A DNA stretch of 39,684 nucleotides, taken from contig DAITAC010000030.1 of assembly GCA_036824465.1 (NCBI GenBank), positions 1 to 39,684 on the forward strand, in the 5' to 3' direction. The notes below the pieces were generated by a model that did not search any database, was not told where the DNA came from, and saw only the letters and a list, made by a program, of their open reading frames with translations. Both the position numbers and the translations under genes were made by a program. This DNA comes from JAKOQB01 sp036824465 (GTDB lineage: Bacteria; Pseudomonadota; Gammaproteobacteria; Burkholderiales; Burkholderiaceae_F). Below, piece after piece: positions 26,690 through 36,925 of the stretch (positions within the stretch are counted from its first letter, which is position 1; every line of letters starts with the position of its first letter).

Positions 26690-28117
26690 TCAGCGTGGTC
26701 TTTCCCCGCACAACGGCGTCAGGTCCGGCGTGCGCTGGTGCCAGTGGGTCACGCGCTGAAACGCCCGGCCCAGGCGCAGCAACGTGGCTTCGTCGAAGGG
26801 CTTGCCGAGCAACTGGATGCCGACCGGCAATCCCGTGTCGGAAAACCCTGCCGGTAGCGACAGGCCGCAGGCGTCGACGTAATTGCCCGCGCGGGTGAAG
26901 CTCGCCAGTGGTGTTGTCGACTCATCGACTTCGTCGACCGGGCACGCAGCCATCGGCAGCGTCGGTGACAGCAGCGCATCGGCCTCACGCATCCAGGCAC
27001 GCCACGTTGCACAGGCGGCACGCCGATGCGCAAGCGCATCGATGTAATCGGCCGCCGATATCGCCTTGCCGCCGAGCACGCGCTTGCGCACCCAGGGACC
27101 GATCGGGAGTTGCTCGTCCTCGATGTACCCGCGATGGACCGCGTACGCCTCGGCCGCAATCAGTTGGCCATTGCGGCGCATCAGGTCATTGAAGTCGAAC
27201 GGGAAGCGCCGCTCGATCAATTGCGCGCCGAGATCCCGCAGCACAAGCTGCGCCGCCTCGATTGCGGCTCGGACCGCTGGTTCGACGGCGATCGGATACT
27301 GCTCCGGCGGCAGCACCAGGATGCGCGAGCCCGCCAGCGAGTCGACGGCGGCCATCGCCGCGGACAGGTCGAACGCTGGTGCACGCAGACCTGTCGGGTC
27401 GCGCGCGTCGGGACCGGCGATTGCCGCGGTCAGCAATGCGGCATCGTCCGCGCTGCGCGTCATCGGTCCGATCGTGTCGAGCGTGGACGACAACGGGAAT
27501 GCACCGTGCAGGCTGATCAGTCCGCCCGTCGTCTTCAGCCCCGTGATGCCGTTCAGTGACGCGGGGATACGTACCGAGCCGCCGGTGTCCGACCCGATTG
27601 CCGCGGGGGCAAGCCCCGCTGCGACCGCCACACCCGAGCCGCTCGATGAGCCGCCGGGAACGCGATGCGTCGCCAGATCCCACGGGTTCCATGGCGTGCC
27701 CAGGTGCGGATTAGCACCCCAGCCACCAAAGGCGAACTCGACCATCTGCGTCTTGCCCAGGATCACCATGCCGGCCGCCAGCAGCCGCTCCACGACGGTC
27801 GCGGTCGTCGTGCTGCGACGGTCGCGCCGTGCGGCCGAGCCGACGCTGCTCAACCTTCCTTCGATCTCCAGCAGGTCCTTCAACGCAATCGGCACGCCAT
27901 CCAGCGGGCCGAGCGCGATCCCGCCCGCGCGCCGTGCGTCCGCAGCGCGCGCCAGGCTGCGTGCCAACGACTCGTCCACGGTGACGAATGCGTTCAGCTT
28001 GGCGTTGGCGCGCGCAATCCGCGCCAGATAGAACTCGGTGAGCTCGACTGCGCTCAGTTCCCGCCGCGCGAGCGCGGCGGAAAGTTCAGCCAGCGTCGAA
28101 AAGGGATCGATTGTCAT
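26690..28117 (-). CDS. Amidase (amidase-signature family)
   Basis: A 475-residue cytoplasmic amidase with the Ser-cisSer-Lys triad: Lys80 in VPIALKDLLE, the cis-Ser in the GGSSSGSG loop (157-159) and nucleophile Ser181 in GSDTGGSVRIPAS. Length and the C-terminal GLPVGIQLLGKPFDEATLLR block are typical of the family. The enzymes hydrolyse many carboxamides; the substrate is unknown. No Asn/Gln-tRNA amidotransferase neighbours are present, so it is not GatA. ATG 28117 overlaps the stop of the M81 gene (ATGA), so it is the third gene of the D-aminoacylase-M81-amidase operon. Its stop lies about 40 bases upstream of the riboswitch on the same strand. Confidence 0.9.
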   Translation of the reverse strand: MTIDPFSTLAELSAALARRELSAVELTEFYLARIARANAKLNAFVTVDESLARSLARAADARRAGGIALGPLDGVPIALKDLLEIEGRLSSVGSAARRDRRSTTTATVVERLLAAGMVILGKTQMVEFAFGGWGANPHLGTPWNPWDLATHRVPGGSSSGSGVAVAAGLAPAAIGSDTGGSVRIPASLNGITGLKTTGGLISLHGAFPLSSTLDTIGPMTRSADDAALLTAAIAGPDARDPTGLRAPAFDLSAAMAAVDSLAGSRILVLPPEQYPIAVEPAVRAAIEAAQLVLRDLGAQLIERRFPFDFNDLMRRNGQLIAAEAYAVHRGYIEDEQLPIGPWVRKRVLGGKAISAADYIDALAHRRAACATWRAWMREADALLSPTLPMAACPVDEVDESTTPLASFTRAGNYVDACGLSLPAGFSDTGLPVGIQLLGKPFDEATLLRLGRAFQRVTHWHQRTPDLTPLCGERPR

Positions 28118-29622
28118 TGCGCGGGCGCCCACTGCGCACCGGGATCAAGCGGATAGATGGGGCGCCGCAGGTGCTGGAACCGGAACAGCTTGTAGTCCGA
28201 ACTCGTGACGCCACGGCTGTCGCACTCGACAAGCCCGCCGGAGATTGGAACGAAGCTCGGTCGGCAGTACATGCGCGATTTCAGGATCAGGTAGTCGAAC
28301 GAACACGGATCGACACCGACGCTGGTGAAGACCCCGAGGTCGAGCGGTTCCATCGGCCGCTCGCAGACCACGATCGTGAACGCGCCGTGCTCCAGCACGA
28401 CGGTGCGGCCCATCGCCCAGGTCTCACCGGTATAGATCGGCCCGGTGATGCGGAAGCGGCCGTCGGCGATCGCACTGACGCGAGCGTCGAAGGCGAAGCG
28501 TGGGCGCGGATCGGCACCCGCATTTGCCAAATGAGCGAGCGGCCGCACGTTGCCCACCGGCATCTTCACGCGATCGTCCACGCCGGCAGCAATCGCGATC
28601 GCCACCGCGGTCGGATCGCAGGTCGGCCCGACGCCGATTCCGGTCATGCCCTGCCGCAAGCACTCCTCCAGCACGTCGGTGGTGTCACAGGTGCCGCCAG
28701 CCATCACGTTGTCGCCGTGGTCGAGCAACAGCACCGGCCCATTCGGGTTTGAAGCGTGTAGCGCGCGCGCCTGCGCCACGCTTTCGGCGAGCGGTGCGCT
28801 CTCGTAGACGAATTCCGCACGCTCGTCCCATAACTGGCCTGCGAGTTCGTCCGCCGCGCGTTGCGCCTCGGCACGCGTGCGGCCAACTGTGACCACGCTC
28901 ATTCCGGCATCTCGAATGTCGGCGAGCGAGAACCCGGCGAACACGGTCGCTGCGAGGAGCCCATCGCTCTCCAGCTTTCTCGCGTGCTCGACCGCGCGCT
29001 GCATCGCGCCCGCGCCGGTCGCGCTGCGCAGCGTGTGCGACAGCGCCGGCGGTTGCGCCCAGGCCGTATGCGGACGCGGTCCACCGCCGATCCAGTCGAA
29101 CAGCAGTCGCGCCGCGTGCGCGCCGGTCTCGTACATGTCGATGTGCGGATAAGTCTTGAAGCCGACGATCACGTCGACGTGATCGACCATCGCCTGCGTG
29201 ATATTGCCGTGCAGGTCGAGCGCAACTGCGATCGGGGTTTCCGGTGCCATCGCACGCAGCCGGCGGAGCAAGTCGCCTTCGCCGTCGTCGATCGACCGCG
29301 TGACCATGGCGCCATGCAGGTCGAGCAGGATCGCGTCGCAACCGGCGCGCACCGCGGCGACGATCGCAGCCGTGAGCCGCTGGTACGCATCGTCATCAAC
29401 ACGCCCGCTGGGATTGGCGGTGGCGTTGACGGCGACGGTCAAGTGCGCGCCCTGTGCCTCCGCAGCGTCGATGAACGCGCCCAGCCCCGTGCGTGTGCCT
29501 TTCGCCTGCGCGTACGCATCAGCGCCGAACGTCGGTCCATCCGCGCCAAAGGCGGCGAGCGGTGTGGGCACCGGCGAGAACGTGTTGGTTTCGTGGTTCA
29601 GTCGGGCGGCGACGATCTTCAT
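28114..29622 (-). CDS. M81-family metallopeptidase (MlrC/microcystinase C-like)
   Basis: A 502-residue protein of the M81 family. Hallmarks: MKIVAARLNHETNTFSP at the start, DAILLDLHGAMVTRSIDDGE, VALDLHGNIT, FKTYPHIDMYETG, and the C-terminal-domain LLLDHGDNVMAGGTCDTT. Characterised relatives (MlrC) open tetrapeptide products containing unusual and D- or beta-amino acids, such as microcystin fragments. The natural substrate here is unknown. It lies in an operon with D-aminoacylase upstream and amidase downstream (ATGA overlap), consistent with peptide or D-residue catabolism. Confidence 0.88.
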   Translation of the reverse strand: MKIVAARLNHETNTFSPVPTPLAAFGADGPTFGADAYAQAKGTRTGLGAFIDAAEAQGAHLTVAVNATANPSGRVDDDAYQRLTAAIVAAVRAGCDAILLDLHGAMVTRSIDDGEGDLLRRLRAMAPETPIAVALDLHGNITQAMVDHVDVIVGFKTYPHIDMYETGAHAARLLFDWIGGGPRPHTAWAQPPALSHTLRSATGAGAMQRAVEHARKLESDGLLAATVFAGFSLADIRDAGMSVVTVGRTRAEAQRAADELAGQLWDERAEFVYESAPLAESVAQARALHASNPNGPVLLLDHGDNVMAGGTCDTTDVLEECLRQGMTGIGVGPTCDPTAVAIAIAAGVDDRVKMPVGNVRPLAHLANAGADPRPRFAFDARVSAIADGRFRITGPIYTGETWAMGRTVVLEHGAFTIVVCERPMEPLDLGVFTSVGVDPCSFDYLILKSRMYCRPSFVPISGGLVECDSRGVTSSDYKLFRFQHLRRPIYPLDPGAQWAPAQ

Positions 29623-29631
29623 TGCGTCTAC

Positions 29632-31074
29632 TCAGTGAGCACGCCGTATCACCTGGCCCGGGCGTGCGGAGGTCGTACGCCCCGCGTGCCAGACGAGCGT
29701 GCCGTTCACGTAGACCGACTCGATGCCGACAGCGGGTGTCTTCGGCCGGGCAAACGTCGCCGCATCGGCGATGCGCTGCGGATCGAACACCACAAGATCG
29801 GCATGGCAGCCGGGTGCGATCAGGCCGCGCCTGGCGAGCCGGAAGCGCGCCGCCGGCAGCCCCGTCATCTTGTGCACTGCCAGTTCGAGCGAAAACAGTC
29901 CGCGTTCACGCGCGTAATGACCGAGCACCCGCGGAAACGCGCCCCACAGACGCGGATGCGGAAACTCGTCGTGCGGCAGGCCGTCGGAACCAATCATCGT
30001 TTCCGGATAGGCGAGGATGCGCTCGACGTCGGCCTCGTCCATCGAGAAGTAGATTGCGCCGGCCGGCTGCAGCGCATCGATCAGTGCGTCGATCTCGACC
30101 CCCTGCTCCGCGGCCAGCTCATCGAGGTAACGTCCGGCCGCCGCGGGCAGCGCTTTCGACCATGCGATCAGCACGCGCTGCGCCTGCTTCGCCGCGTCCC
30201 GGCGCAGGACGGTCGACGAGGCGGTGTACGGATAACAGTCGAGACAGACGTCGCGCGTGCGCCGCGCATGGTTGAGCAGCGACAGCGTTTCGCGCGAACG
30301 GCCGAAGTTGGCGCGCCCGATCACCTTGTGATGCGAGATCACCTGCCGCACGCCGAGTTCGCCGGCGATCTTCATCACTTCGGTCATTGACTCGAGCACT
30401 CGCTCGCCTTCATCACGGATGTGCGATGCGATCAAGGCGGACGTGCCGCGCAGCGGTTCGCACACGCGCTGGATCTCGTCCGCCGTGGCTGCGTTCGCCG
30501 GCGCGTAGTACGTGCCGGTCGATACGCCGATCGCCCCGGCCGCGAGCGCTTCCTTCAGCTTTGCCTGCATCGCGGTGATCTCACTGTCGGTCGCGGGCCG
30601 GTCGAGGTCGTGCATCGTCACCACCCGCAATGTGGTGTGCCCGGCCAGCGCAGCGCAGTTGATCGCCGGCGGATGCGCCTCAAGCGCGGCAAAGTAGGCA
30701 GTGAAGGAGTCAAAACGCTGCTCTTTGCCGTTCGCAACGAGATTCAGTGGCGGCACGGCATCCCGATCACCCAGCGGCGCCAGGCTGACGCCGCAATTGC
30801 CCACGACAACGGTGGTCACGCCCTGGCTTGCTTTCGGTGCCATCGACGGATCGGAGAGAAGCAGGCGATCGTCGTGCGTGTGCACGTCGATGAAGCCGGG
30901 TGCGAGCGCCAGTCCGTCGAGGTCGATCACCTGGCCGGCGGCACCGCTGCTCGGGTCGACCTCCCCGACCGCACGGATATATCCGCGCTCGATGCCCACA
31001 TCGCAACGGCGGCGCGCCGCGCCGCTGCCGTCGAAGACGAGCGCATTGCGCAGCAGCAGATCATAGGCAGGCAT
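29632..31074 (-). CDS. N-acyl-D-amino-acid deacylase (D-aminoacylase)
   Basis: A 480-residue amidohydrolase-superfamily enzyme of the D-aminoacylase type. Metal and catalytic motifs: GFIDVHTHDD (HxH), Cys of VVGNCGVS, SHIRDEG, ISHHK, and the catalytic Asp in MIGSDGLPHD. The C-terminal end has GCHADLVVFDPQ and VYVNGTLVWHAGR. It removes acyl groups from N-acyl-D-amino acids, freeing D-amino acids. ATG 31074 is preceded by GAGGG. It is first in an operon with the M81 and amidase genes, divergent from the peptide-importer operon across about 250 bases. Confidence 0.9.
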   Translation of the reverse strand: MPAYDLLLRNALVFDGSGAARRRCDVGIERGYIRAVGEVDPSSGAAGQVIDLDGLALAPGFIDVHTHDDRLLLSDPSMAPKASQGVTTVVVGNCGVSLAPLGDRDAVPPLNLVANGKEQRFDSFTAYFAALEAHPPAINCAALAGHTTLRVVTMHDLDRPATDSEITAMQAKLKEALAAGAIGVSTGTYYAPANAATADEIQRVCEPLRGTSALIASHIRDEGERVLESMTEVMKIAGELGVRQVISHHKVIGRANFGRSRETLSLLNHARRTRDVCLDCYPYTASSTVLRRDAAKQAQRVLIAWSKALPAAAGRYLDELAAEQGVEIDALIDALQPAGAIYFSMDEADVERILAYPETMIGSDGLPHDEFPHPRLWGAFPRVLGHYARERGLFSLELAVHKMTGLPAARFRLARRGLIAPGCHADLVVFDPQRIADAATFARPKTPAVGIESVYVNGTLVWHAGRTTSARPGQVIRRAH

Positions 31075-31331
31075 GTTTCCCTCGGTGTCCGGCTACGTGT
31101 AGTCTGTCCGTTCGCGGCGTGATCGGCAAATCGCGCCGGCCTTCAGTGCACTTTTGCGGGACCTCAATGCCCTCCTGCGGACGCACGCGTGGCAACGAGG
31201 AAGTACTGATCCGCGACGGAAGGGGAACGCTTTCAGGAGGTTTTGGAAGACAATTCGCTGTAGCAGAATTCGCCGGCCACAGTTTGCTTCATGGCGATCG
31301 GACTTCAGATTCAACCGAGGGAAGAAAAGTG

Positions 31332-32924
31332 ATGAAAAATCGACTTACGGCGTTGCGCCGCATGGCGCTTGGTATTGCGATCGCGGCCGGTGTGGCCTTC
31401 ACGGGCGCCGCGACCGCACAGCAGAAAGTGCTGAAGTTCATCCCCGAGGCGGACCTGCGCAGCCTCGACCCGATCTGGACCACCGCGTACATCACGCGCA
31501 ACCACGGCTACATGGTGTACGACGTGCTGTTCGCCACTGACGCCAACTTCAAGATCCAGCCGCAGATGGTGGACAAATGGGACGCCAGCAAGGACGGCTT
31601 GCTGTACACGTTCACGCTGCGCGACGGGCTGAAGTTCCATGACGGCACACCGGTCCGCGCGGCCGACTGCATCGCGTCGATCGAGCGCTGGGCCAAGCGG
31701 GACGTGTTTGGACAAAAGCTTGCCGAGATGACCGAGGCCTGGATTCCGGTCAACGACAAGACCTTCCGGCTGAAGCTGAAGAAGCCGTTTCCCTACGTCG
31801 TCGATGCGCTTGGCAAGCCTTCGTCGAACGTGCCGTTCATCATGCCCGAGCGCATCGCCAAGACCGACGCATTCACACAGGTCACCGACCCGACCGGATC
31901 GGGCCCGTTCAAGATGGTCAAGGAGCAATGGGTTCCCGGCAGCAAGGTCATCTACGTGAAGAACACCGACTACGTGCCGCGCAAGGAACCGCCGTCCTGG
32001 GGCGCCGGCGGCAAGGTGGTCAAAGTCGACCGCGTCGAGTGGATCTACATCCCGGATTCGGCCACCGCAGCGGCGGCGCTGAACAACGGCGAGGTCGACT
32101 GGTGGCAGCAACTGCCGCCGGACCTGATTCCGGTCGTGTCGAAGAACAAGGACATCAAGGTCGACAACACCGACCCCCTCGGCTCGATCGGCATTCTGCG
32201 CTTCAACCACCTGCAGCCGCCCTTCAACAACGTCAAGCTGCGGCAGGCAGTGCTCGCGGTGCTCGACCAGAAGGACTACGCGATCGCGATCGCCGGTGAC
32301 CCGAAGAACGGCAAGCCGTGCCCGTCCTTCTTCACCTGCGGCACGCCGCTGGCCAACAATGCCGGCTCGGACGTACTTACCGGAAAGCGTGACGTCGACC
32401 GCGCCAAGGCACTGGTCAAGGAATCCGGCTACAAGGGCGAGAAGATCATCCTGATGACCGCCACCGACCAGCCGATCGTGCACGCCCAGGCGCTGGTCAC
32501 GCAGGAGCTGCTGCGCAAGATCGGATTGAACGCCGAGCTGGCAGCGAGCGACTGGGGCACGCTGATCACGCGCCGCTCGTCGAAGGAGCCGGTGGAAAAA
32601 GGCGGTTGGAGCATCTTCCACACCTGGTTCGTCGGGCCGGACATCACCTCGCCCGCCCTGAACTCGCCGCTGCGCGGCGCGGGTGAGAAATCGTGGTTCG
32701 GCTGGCCAACCGACAACAAGCTCGAAGAGCTGCGTGACGCGTGGTTCAACGCACTCACGCCCGCTGACCAGAAGAAGATCGCCGAGGAGATGCAGAAGCG
32801 CGCGTTCGATACGGTGCCGTACATCCCGACCGCGCAGTTCATCATCCCGACCGCGTACCGCAGCAATCTGTCCGGCGTGATCATTTCACCGGTGACGTTC
32901 CTGTGGAACGTGGAGAAGAAGTAG
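31332..32924 (+). CDS. Periplasmic substrate-binding protein of a peptide/nickel ABC importer (SBP_bac_5)
   Basis: A 530-residue exported protein with a signal peptide (ALGIAIAAGVAFTGAATA, cleaved before QQKVL). The SBP_bac_5 fold is clear: VLKFIPEADLRSLDPIW, then YTFTLRDGLKFHDGTPVRAAD, then GSGPFKMVKEQWVPGSKV, with FNHLQPPFNNVKLRQAVL in the middle. DppA/OppA relatives bind di- or oligopeptides. Many members bind other amino-acid-like solutes, so the ligand is not fixed. ATG 31332 follows GAGGGAAG; GTG at 31329 is also possible. First gene of a complete importer with the permeases and ATPases downstream. Hairpins at 32941 may protect its transcript end. Confidence 0.93.
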   Translation: MKNRLTALRRMALGIAIAAGVAFTGAATAQQKVLKFIPEADLRSLDPIWTTAYITRNHGYMVYDVLFATDANFKIQPQMVDKWDASKDGLLYTFTLRDGLKFHDGTPVRAADCIASIERWAKRDVFGQKLAEMTEAWIPVNDKTFRLKLKKPFPYVVDALGKPSSNVPFIMPERIAKTDAFTQVTDPTGSGPFKMVKEQWVPGSKVIYVKNTDYVPRKEPPSWGAGGKVVKVDRVEWIYIPDSATAAAALNNGEVDWWQQLPPDLIPVVSKNKDIKVDNTDPLGSIGILRFNHLQPPFNNVKLRQAVLAVLDQKDYAIAIAGDPKNGKPCPSFFTCGTPLANNAGSDVLTGKRDVDRAKALVKESGYKGEKIILMTATDQPIVHAQALVTQELLRKIGLNAELAASDWGTLITRRSSKEPVEKGGWSIFHTWFVGPDITSPALNSPLRGAGEKSWFGWPTDNKLEELRDAWFNALTPADQKKIAEEMQKRAFDTVPYIPTAQFIIPTAYRSNLSGVIISPVTFLWNVEKK

Positions 32925-32940
32925 CGCCGTAGGGACGTCG

Positions 32941-33028
32941 CCCCGGCGAAGGCCGGGGCCGAATTCCAGACGCCGCGATTAGGCCCCGGCAAAGGGGGAA
33001 AGGAAGGGGCCCCCTTCCCCTTCGGCCA
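32941..33028 (+). repeat. Stem-loops between the binding-protein and permease genes (REP-like)
   Basis: GCCCCGGC and GCCGGGGC (32941-32960) form a perfect 8-bp stem around a GAAG loop. A second G-rich/C-rich inverted repeat (GGAAGGGG against CCCCCTTCC) lies near 33001-33020. Such elements after a binding-protein gene commonly stabilise its mRNA and lower expression of the permease genes. Confidence 0.6.
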
Positions 33029-33051
33029 GGGCGACGGCGCCCATTGCCTGC

Positions 33052-33993
33052 ATGCTCCGCTACATCGTCAAACGCCTGCTCGCGACCATTCCCGTGATGG
33101 GAGTGGTCGCGCTGTTCGTCTTCTCGCTGCTTTACATCAGCCCCGGCGATCCGGCGGCGGTGATTGCGGGCGACATCGCCACCGCGGAAGACATCGCGCG
33201 CATTCGCGCGCAGCTTGGCCTCGATCAGCCGTACCTTGTGCGTTTCGGCGGCTGGCTGTGGGGTCTGGCGCACGGTGATCTCGGCACATCGATCTTCACC
33301 GGCCTGCCCGTATCGACGCTGATCGGGCAACGCGTCGAGCCCACGCTCGCACTCACCGTCTGCACACTCATCGTTGCCGTGGGACTCGCGGTGCCGCTCG
33401 GCGTGCTGGCGGCGGCGCGCGCCGGCGGCTGGATCGATCGCGCCGTGATGGGGCTGTCGGTGCTCGGCTTTTCGGTGCCGGTGTTCGTGATTGCCTACGG
33501 ATTGATCCTGCTGTTCGCGGTGCAGCTCGACTGGTTGCCAGTACAGGGCTACCGCAACCTCAGTGAAGGGTTCGGCCCGTTCATCCGTCACATGATCCTG
33601 CCGAGTGTGGCGCTCGGCATCGTCTACATGGCGCTGATCGCGCGCATCACGCGCGCCACCATGCTCGACGTGCTGGCGCAGGACTACGTGCGCACCGCCA
33701 CTGCCAAGGGGCTGGCGCCGGGCACTGTGCTGATGCGCCATGCGCTGAAGAATGCGGCGGTGCCGATCGTCACCATCATCGGCATCGGCGTGGCGCTGCT
33801 GATCGGTGGCGTGGTGGTGACCGAGACCGTGTTCGCGATTCCGGGCCTCGGGCGGCTGACCGTCGATGCGATCCTGCGCCGCGACTATCCGATCATCCAG
33901 GGCGTGACGCTGCTGTTCTCGGCCGCGTACGTGCTGGTTAACCTGCTGGTCGATCTCAGCTACTCGCTGTTCGACCCGCGCATCCGGTATTGA
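33052..33993 (+). CDS. ABC importer permease, DppB/OppB-type
   Basis: A 313-residue inner-membrane permease with about six helices, starting MLRYIVKRLLATIPVMGVV, the classic DppB/GsiC opening. The cytoplasmic EAA-type loop that docks on the ATPase is in VLAQDYVRTATAKGLAPGTV. The sequence ends LVNLLVDLSYSLFDPRIRY, as in the family. Next in line with the DppC-type permease, whose ATG lies 3 bases after its stop. Peptide-type importer; substrate unknown. Confidence 0.93.
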   Translation: MLRYIVKRLLATIPVMGVVALFVFSLLYISPGDPAAVIAGDIATAEDIARIRAQLGLDQPYLVRFGGWLWGLAHGDLGTSIFTGLPVSTLIGQRVEPTLALTVCTLIVAVGLAVPLGVLAAARAGGWIDRAVMGLSVLGFSVPVFVIAYGLILLFAVQLDWLPVQGYRNLSEGFGPFIRHMILPSVALGIVYMALIARITRATMLDVLAQDYVRTATAKGLAPGTVLMRHALKNAAVPIVTIIGIGVALLIGGVVVTETVFAIPGLGRLTVDAILRRDYPIIQGVTLLFSAAYVLVNLLVDLSYSLFDPRIRY

Positions 33994-33996
33994 TAC

Positions 33997-34875
33997 ATGG
34001 CCGCCATTGCGATCGACGTGCCGAAGACGGCCTCGCCGACGTGGTTGCGCTTCAAGGACGCGTTCCGGCGCCACCCGACCGCGATCGCCGGCGCGGTCGT
34101 GTTGCTGCTGATGGTGGTGGTGGCCATCGCCGCACCGTGGCTGGGCACGACCGATCCGCTGGCGCTGTCGCCGATCAAGCGGTTGCGGGCACCGGGCGCC
34201 GAATACTGGTTCGGTACCGACATGCTCGGGCGCGACGTCTACAGCCGCGTGATCTATGGCACGCGCGTGTCGCTGACGGTCGGACTCGCCGTCGCCGTGC
34301 TGGCCACGGTCGTCGGGCTCGCCATCGGCATGGTGACCGGCTACCTGCGCTGGCTCGACGCGATCATGATGCGCGTGATGGACGGGCTGATGTCGATCCC
34401 GTCGGTGCTGCTGGCGATCGCGCTGATCTCGCTCACCACCGCCAGCCTGCGCAACGTGATCGTCGCGATCACGATCACCGAGATTCCCCGCGTGGTGCGG
34501 CTGGTGCGCTCGCTGGTGCTGACACTGCGCGAGCAGCCGTATGTAGAAGCGGCGGTCGCGTCCGGCACGCGGCTGCCCGCGATCCTGCTGCGGCACATCC
34601 TGCCGAACACGCTGGCGCCGCTACTGGTGCAGGCAACCTACATCTGCGCCTCAGCGATGATCACTGAAGCGATCCTGTCCTTCATCGGCGCCGGCACGCC
34701 GCCCAATATCCCGAGCTGGGGCAACATCATGGCCGAGGCGAGGAGCCTGATCCAGATCGCCGGCACGATCCTGCTCTTCCCCGGCATCTTCCTGTCGCTG
34801 ACCGTGCTGTCCGTCAACCTGCTCGGCGACGGCATGCGAGACGCACTCGACCCGCGGCTGGCGCGACGGATGTAG
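33997..34875 (+). CDS. ABC importer permease, DppC/OppC-type
   Basis: A 292-residue membrane permease. It has the cytoplasmic N-terminus (RRHPTAIAGAVVLLLMVVV) and six helices typical of DppC, the TDMLGRDVYSRVIYGTRVSL block, and the EAA loop in PYVEAAVASGTRLPAILLRH. It ends LLGDGMRDALDPRLARRM, a family feature. It pairs with the upstream DppB-type subunit to form the translocation pore. Confidence 0.93.
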   Translation: MAAIAIDVPKTASPTWLRFKDAFRRHPTAIAGAVVLLLMVVVAIAAPWLGTTDPLALSPIKRLRAPGAEYWFGTDMLGRDVYSRVIYGTRVSLTVGLAVAVLATVVGLAIGMVTGYLRWLDAIMMRVMDGLMSIPSVLLAIALISLTTASLRNVIVAITITEIPRVVRLVRSLVLTLREQPYVEAAVASGTRLPAILLRHILPNTLAPLLVQATYICASAMITEAILSFIGAGTPPNIPSWGNIMAEARSLIQIAGTILLFPGIFLSLTVLSVNLLGDGMRDALDPRLARRM

Positions 34876-34877
34876 CG

Positions 34878-35911
<1,034 letters not shown>

Positions 35912-35915
<4 letters not shown>

Positions 35916-36925
35916 CCGCGAAGGCGCGCGAAGTGCTGCTCGAAGTGGAAGGCCTGCGCAAGTACTACCCGACGCAGCAGGGCTGGCTCGGGCGCGGCAC
36001 TGCGAAGGTGCACGCCGTCGACGGCGTGAGTTTCTCGATTGCGAGCGGCGAGACGCTCGGCCTGGTTGGCGAGTCCGGCTGCGGCAAGTCCACCACCGGC
36101 AAACTGATCCTGCGCCTGCAGGACCCCACGAACGGCACCATTCGCTGGCGCGGCCGCGACATCAGCCGCCTCACGCAGAGCGAAATGCGACCCGTGCGGC
36201 GCGAACTGCAGGCCGTGTTCCAGGACCCGTACGCATCGCTTAACCCGCGCATGCGCGCGGCCGATATCGTCGGCGAGCCAATCCGCAACTACGACTCACT
36301 GCTGGCCGCGCAGATGCGCGACCGCGTTGCCGCGCTCTTCGCGCGCGTGGGCCTGCGACCCGACCAGATGGTCAAGTACCCGTTCGAATTTTCTGGCGGC
36401 CAGCGCCAGCGGCTCGGCATCGCGAGAGCTCTTTCAGTGCAGCCGAAGCTGATCGTGTGCGACGAGCCGGTGTCCGCGCTCGACGTATCGGTGCAGGCGC
36501 AGGTGATCAATCTGCTGATGGACCTGCAGCGGGAATTCCATCTGTCGTATCTGTTCGTCGCCCATGACCTGGCGGTGGTCGAGCACATCAGCCACCGGGT
36601 CGCGGTGATGTACCTGGGCAAGATCGTCGAGATCGCACCGAAGAAAGCCATCTTCACGCGGCCGCAGCATCCGTACACCGAAGCGCTGCTGGAAGCGGTG
36701 CCGGTGCCGGATCCGACGCGGCACAAGCAGCGCCGCGTATTGAGCGGTGATGTGCCGAGCCCGATCAACCCGCCCTCGGGCTGTCGCTTCCACACGCGCT
36801 GCCCTTACGTGGAGGATCGCTGCAAGGTGGAAGAGCCGCCGCTGCAGCAGGTGGCAGACAGCCAGTGGGTTGCGTGTCATCTGCGGCAACCCGTTAGTTC
36901 GCCGGTACCGGAGACGATGGCATGA
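35912..36925 (+). CDS. ABC importer ATPase, DppF/OppF-type
   Basis: A 337-residue ATPase with GESGCGKSTTG, FSGGQRQRLGIARAL, LIVCDEPVSALDVS and the C-terminal CRFHTRCPYVEDRC extension. It pairs with the DppD-type subunit as the motor of the importer. The frame is open 48 codons upstream inside the previous gene, but the ATGA overlap marks ATG 35912. It overlaps the next gene by four bases, so transporter and catabolic genes form one operon. Confidence 0.95.

Noticed and set aside
32881..34596. A 571-codon minus-strand open frame opposite the DppB/DppC-type permeases
   Set aside because: Extreme His/Arg/Asp/Gln composition mirrors hydrophobic permease codons on the other strand; no domain.
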